Shown here: piece after piece, positions 59,668 to 64,000 of the stretch
Position numbering within the stretch: the first letter of the stretch is position 1
Layout of the letters: each line of letters begins with the position of its first letter
Assembly: GCF_028583425.1 (NCBI RefSeq)
Contig: NC_072791.1
Coordinates: 9,443,868-9,507,867, forward strand
DNA length: 64,000 nt
Direction: 5' to 3'
Origin: Eublepharis macularius
Taxonomy: Eukaryota; Chordata; Lepidosauria; Squamata; Eublepharidae
Translations under genes and position numbers: made by a program
Notes under the pieces: model-generated
What the model saw: the letters and a program-made list of their open reading frames with translations, nothing else
Databases searched by the model: none
What the model was told of the DNA's origin: nothing

Positions 59668-59938
59668 AGTTTGGTGTAGTGGTTAAGAGCGTGGGACTGT
59701 AATCTGGAGAACCGAGTTTGATTCCCCACTCCTCCACTTGAAGCCAGCTGGGTGACCTTGAGTCAGTCAATTAAGAGCAGCAGGACTCTAATCTGGAGAG
59801 CCAGGTTTGATTCCACACTCCTCCGCTGGAAGCCAGCTGGGTGACCTTAGTCACAGCTCTCTCAGAGCTCTCTCAGCCCCCCCCCCACCTCACAGGGTGA
59901 TTGTTGTTGTGGGGATAATAATGTACCTCTATCCTCCT
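59668..59938 (+). mobile_element. tRNA-SINE, GTGTAGTGGTTAAGAGC family, partly duplicated
   Basis: The head and B box occur twice: 59670-59768 and again from 59770 (TTAAGAGCAGCAGGACTC). The body CCCCACCTCACAGGGTGATTG follows once. The tail is lost at about 59938. Confidence 0.83.
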
Positions 59939-60204
59939 GCTGGGAGGGTTGGGAGCTGGCACTTACCTTTTCTGTTTTTTTTTAAATTCCTCACGCGTGC
60001 GCTCTGGTGCTGACATGATGACCTCACCACATGAGATGTCACCACACCAGCCACACAGCGATGCCACTATTGTAAGTGATGTCATCGGGCTGGCCAAGGG
60101 AGTGCTCCCACACTCAGCACAGAGCCGATTCAGCCTGTTTGGGGACCAATTCGGCCCCAAACGAAGCTCAGGAATGCTCCCGCGGCCAGCGTGTCAACGT
60201 CACT

Positions 60205-60362
60205 TACAGCTAGGTGACCTTGGGTCAGTCACAGTTCTCTGGAGCTCTCTCAGCCCCACCCACCTCACAGGGTGTTTCTTGTGGGGATAACAATAACATA
60301 CTTTGTAAACCGCTCCGAGCGGGCATTAAGTCATCCTGAAGGGCGGTATATAAATCGAATTG
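60205..60362 (+). mobile_element. tRNA-SINE 3' part
   Basis: AGGTGACCTTGGGTCAGTCA through TATATAAATCGAATTG; head missing (5' truncation). Confidence 0.83.
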
Positions 60363-60582
60363 TTTACTCTTTTGCGAATACAGACTAACATGGCTAACTC
60401 CTCTGGATCGGTAATCTTTTTAATGGCCTTTGTGTTAAAAAATAGTGAAATTAAAATGAAACAGACTTACTTTCTTAAATGATACTGCAGTCTTCTGTTC
60501 AGTTAGCATAATTAAAAGGTAAAACGAGACCCCTAAGATGATAATAACGGGGCCTGTCCTGAATTTTATCCTTGTCAGTGTT

Positions 60583-60790
60583 GGGAAGGGGCCATGGCTC
60601 AGTGGGAGAGCATCTGCTTTGCATGCAGAAGGTCCCAGGTTCAATCCCCAGCATCCCCCGTTGAAAGAATCAAGTAGTCAGTGATGTTGAAAGGCCTCTG
60701 GCTGAGACCATACAGAGCCACTGCCAATACTGACCTTGATGTACCAATGGACTGAATAGTTTTCGGGCAGCTTCGTGTGCACAACCTAGG
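60583..60790 (+). mobile_element. tRNA-derived SINE (second family), uninterrupted
   Basis: A box CATGGCTCAGTGGGAGAGCA, B box AGGTTCAATCCCCAGCATC, body TGACCTTGATGTACCAATGG, and 3' end GGGCAGCTTCGTGTGC. Sister of the interrupted copy at 30478. Confidence 0.87.
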
Positions 60791-60908
60791 TTTGTAGTTA
60801 CTAGAAATAAAATCCCGCTCTCAAGTCATAATTAACTTATGGCGACTCATAAGTTAATTATGACTTATGGAGTTCATTATGACTTATGGAGTCCATAAAA
60901 TCGATAAG

Positions 60909-61000
60909 CAGGGCTCATTTCGAGGGGGAATGCGCAAGAACACAGTTCTGGCAGTTCCCCAAGGAGGTCCCATGTCAGGTGGCCCCACCCACCTCTCTGC
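60909..61000. mobile_element. hAT MITE end fragment (CAGGGCTCATTTCGAG)
   Basis: Matches the right end of the element at 2527-2972 in reverse: CAGGGCTCATTTCGAGGGGG, AGTTCTGGCAGTTCCCCAA, and GGTGGCCCCACCCACCT. The other end is absent. Confidence 0.75.
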
Positions 61001-61290
61001 TCAGAGGGTTTGTTAATTTCCTCTTTGCCTTCTGAAGGCTCTGTCAGTTTTACCTCCCCTTCTAAGAGGCGAAGAGGAAATAAACCTTCTGAGCACCTAT
61101 CTCCCTGGCTCTGTAGAGAGAGTACATTGACAGAGCCTTCCGATCTCTTTTAAAACTCAGCTTCCCGGCTAACATTGCGACTCCCTTCACGTGCGCATCC
61201 TCGTGTAATTCATCTCTTGTAGCTTGGTTCTGAATGTGGCGTTAAGTTGTCCTGAAGAGTGGTATATAAGCATAAAGTTGTTGTTGTTAT
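61000..61290. other. Mixed repeat fragments
   Basis: 61008-61050 shares GTTAATTTC...GAAGGCTCTGTCAG with 5637-5680. 61228-61290 is a SINE tail (GTTAAGTTGTCCTGAAGAG, then (GTT)n). Confidence 0.55.
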
Positions 61291-61317
61291 TGTTGTTACT
61301 ACAGTAGTATAGACTGG

Positions 61318-61501
61318 AAGCCAAGCTACAAGTGATGAATGACACTTTAATGGCAAGTGAAGAGACTCACGTCACGTGTATTCCTCCCTGCTCACTACGT
61401 GATCAAGTGGAGTGCAAGTGGAGCGCAAGTGAGCAGGGAGGAATACACGCGAGTCTGTTCACTTGCTGTTCAAGTGTCATTCATCACTTGTAGCTTGGCC
61501 C
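61318..61501. mobile_element. Palindromic MITE, GGGCCAAGCT family, copy 4
   Basis: AAGCCAAGCTACAAGTGATG at the left and CATCACTTGTAGCTTGGCCC at the right, with AGCAGGGAGGAATACACG inverted inside. Confidence 0.85.
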
Positions 61502-62685
61502 TACCATCTCTACCCCTTTCCAACACATCTTTCTAAATAGCAGGTGAGTTGGAACATACCAGTCTTCCCCTGACAGAACTTCATTCTCCACGTTTCTTTC
61601 CCTTCCCCCCCCCCAGCAGCCATCTATGATGTGTGACACAAAGGTGAGAATGGGAGTTATGGCACCCGCATGGGCAAAAAAGCCACAGAAAGGGAGCAGC
61701 CCCAGAAACCAAGCACAATTGCCCCTCCTCATCCCACCGATCAAAAGCAAACAGGATCCAGCTCTCTGTTCGATGACCCTGAAAACGATACTCACCTCAT
61801 ACTTCTCACTGCCTCGATTGTGAAATACAAGCACGGCCAGATGCTACTTTGCCAGACGGTCTCAAAGCGTGTGTGTCCCCCCCCCCCCTCCCAATCCACA
61901 TTGGTATTTTGGAACCTGACAAGGTCTTCGCGCGGCTCTCATTCCCATATCCTTCAAGCGCCCACAATGGTCCTGCAGTGAAACCTGATCACTGAACAAT
62001 GTCAAAAGAATGTCTTGGAATTGTTTCATCTCCTTCTTCTAGCCCCGCCTCGGCCATTCTTCCTGGGTGTTTCTTTTATCTTCCAGAGCCTTCTCCCTCA
62101 CTCTTTTCCACCCCTTCACCGTGACATTGAGAAGTCCGCATTGCCAGGTGTGCAAACTTCCTCTCTCTCCCTTGACATATCTTTGGCAGGGCATAGGCAG
62201 ATCACAGCAGGTAAGGTCAGGGCCCTGTTTCCCTTCCCCCCCTTAAACTAACAGCAACAACAACAAAAAGGTGGCAAGGTGACATTTCTTCTCCCTGTCA
62301 CCTTTCCTGCTCTCCCAGTCACCGTGGCCAGCTCACAGCTTCACAGTGACATTCTTTAGGGCTGCAAACCCTAACGGATTTAAATCAGCCAGAGTTATAG
62401 CTGATGAATGGGTGAACACCAGTTTTAATTGGGAGCCATGTGATCTGGAAAGACGCTTGCTGGGGTCACCATAAGTTAGTTGTGGCTTGATGGCACTTTA
62501 CATACACTCGTGAACCCTTATGGGAACCCCATAGAGTAGGTATCGGGCCTCTGACCTCCTGCCTGGGGAGGTTGGGGGACTTGGCAACCCTACCTGGCCT
62601 CAAGCTGAGAAGTACTGAGTTCTAACATCACTTCATTATACCTTTTTACGCACTGCATTATATATACCCTGTATCATAGTACCAC
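61502..62685. other. Intergenic, unassigned
   Basis: Unique DNA with C runs. 62465-62500 (GGGGTCACCATAAGTTAG, GTGGCTTGATGGCAC) is a Bov-B or SINE 3' tail fragment and 62570-62605 is a fragment of the repeat at 51092. Confidence 0.45.
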
Positions 62686-62890
62686 GCCCGTTTTCACACA
62701 TCGTTAACGTCGTGCAACATAGCGCAACGCTCGTGGAATAGTAGCGTCTTCATGACGCATTTTCCGACATCACGCCGTCATGAATTTGTTTTCGTGGCAC
62801 AGTGATGTCAGAAATCATGCCACAAAGACGCTAGCATTCTGTGAGTGTTGCGTGATGTTGCGTAACATTAACGATGTGTGAAAATGGCCC
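62686..62890. mobile_element. Palindromic MITE, GTTTTCACACATCGTTAAC family
   Basis: Arms CCCGTTTTCACACATCGTTA and AACGATGTGTGAAAATGGCC, plus GCAACATAGCGCAACGCTC / GAGTGTTGCGTGATGTTGCG. Single copy here. Confidence 0.85.
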
Positions 62891-63021
62891 ATATCTCTTA
62901 TACAGCGGATTCTTTTTTGTATGTTCCACCTGGTGTTAAAGAGACATTTGATGAATTACTGGTTTTTATATTTTCAGTTGGAGGCTGCTGCTGTGCCTTC
63001 TTTCTAGAAGACCAAAGGACA

Positions 63022-63260
63022 GAGTTGTGTAGTGGTTAGAGTGTCAGACTAGGCTCACAGAGACTCAGGGTTGAATTTCCTACTCTGCAAAGGAAGCTTG
63101 CTGGTCAATCTTGGGCTAATTACCCTTTTGCAGTCTAACCTGCCTCCCAGGGTGGAGGTGGTAAGAATAAAATGGACGAGGGGATAATGCAGTTATAAAC
63201 TACTTCGGGTCCCTGTTGGGGAGAAAAGCAGGGTATAATCAGATAAATAAAAAGGTGCAA
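63022..63260 (+). mobile_element. tRNA-derived SINE (ATTTATTT-tail family), plus strand
   Basis: TTGTGTAGTGGTTAGAGTGT head, CAGGGTTGAATTTCC B box, and the 3' part GGTCCCTGTTGGGGAGAAAA with an AGATAAATAAAAA tail. Confidence 0.8.
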
Positions 63261-63551
63261 ACTGATACCAGCTCCACCCAGTGTAATTTCATTTATTCAG
63301 TTGATTCGGTCTTGCTTAGCATTCTATGCAGGATGCAGACAGGAGGAATGAAGATCAGGGTCTGATGAACAGTTCTGGAGAACTCGAAAACTTGCACACT
63401 GTTTTGCATTCTTTTGTTTGGTCTTAAATTTCTGTGCTTTTATTCCTGGACTCTTCTCAGAAGTTGCTGTTGCCAATAAGAACTGAATTTCCTTCTCCTG
63501 TTTGCCTAGCCCCACCAATTTGTTTGCATATCCTAGCTCAGGGTTTTGGAG

Positions 63552-64000
63552 ACCCAGTTTGGTCTAGTGGTTAAGAGTGCAGGACTCTAATCTGGAGAGC
63601 CAGGTTTGATTCCCCACTCCTCCGCTTGAAGCCAGCTGGGCGACCTTGAGTCAGTCACAACTCTCTCAGAGCTCTCTCAACACCTCACAGGGTGATTGTT
63701 GTGGGGATAATAATAATAACATACTTTGTAAACTGCTGTGAGTGGGTGTTAAGTTGTCTTGAAGGGCAGTATATAATCCAAATGTTATTATTATTATATA
63801 GAACCAGGTTTGATTCTCCATTCCTCCACATGAAGCCAGCTGGGTGACCTTGGGTCAGTCACAGCTTCTCGGAGCTCTCTCAGCCCCACCCACCTCACAG
63901 GGTGATTGTTGTTGTGGGGATAATGATAACATACTTTGTAAACCACTCTAAGAGGGTGTTAAGTCATCCTGAAGGGCAGTATATAAATCGAATGTTGTTG
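63552..64000 (+). mobile_element. Two tandem tRNA-SINE copies, second reaching the window edge
   Basis: Copy 1 (63552-63798): CAGTTTGGTCTAGTGGTTAA to the (ATT)n tail. Copy 2 (about 63801-64000) lacks the head, starts at AACCAGGTTTGATTCTCC, and ends TATATAAATCGAATGTTGTTG at the window end. Confidence 0.88.

Overview
The window is vertebrate nuclear DNA and holds one protein-coding gene, OTX2, read on the + strand in three coding exons (24370-24466, 26231-26382, 37438-38058). Joined, these give a complete 289-residue OTX2-type homeodomain protein. The repeat content points to a squamate reptile: a Sauria-type tRNA SINE, a 5S-rRNA-headed SINE, Bov-B and L2-like LINE remnants, CR1 3' ends, at least two further tRNA-derived SINE families, and many palindromic DNA-transposon derivatives (MITEs), several with clean 8-bp hAT target-site duplications. 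The sequence alone does not tell me the family or species.

Layout. 1-7060 is repeat-rich intergenic DNA (GAAT arrays, SINEs, L2, Bov-B, hAT MITEs). About 7.1-22 kb is mostly unique, rich in G/C homopolymers and CpG, and almost free of recognisable transposons. It carries TAAT-rich blocks that look like conserved regulatory DNA, a CCAAT/CpG promoter-like stretch near 15.8-16.0 kb and a possible noncoding exon at 16166-16266. 24.2-39.2 kb is the OTX2 coding body. The first coding intron is about 1.8 kb. The second is about 11 kb, interrupts the homeobox between homeodomain positions 46 and 47, and is enlarged by nested SINEs and hAT MITEs. 39.2-43.7 kb is again mostly unique with two AAT arrays. 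From 43.7 kb to the end the DNA is a repeat-dense gene desert with CR1, 5S-SINE, Bov-B, many tRNA-SINEs and MITEs.

I found no second protein-coding gene, no structural RNA gene, no CRISPR array and no recognisable endogenous virus. The long ORFs elsewhere lie in microsatellites, palindromic MITEs or GC-rich noncoding DNA. The most interesting material is (1) the transposon-poor upstream OTX2 domain with candidate enhancers, (2) a potential in-frame alternative 3' splice site in the homeobox-proximal intron, and (3) a dated series of nested insertions that can be read directly from their target-site duplications.
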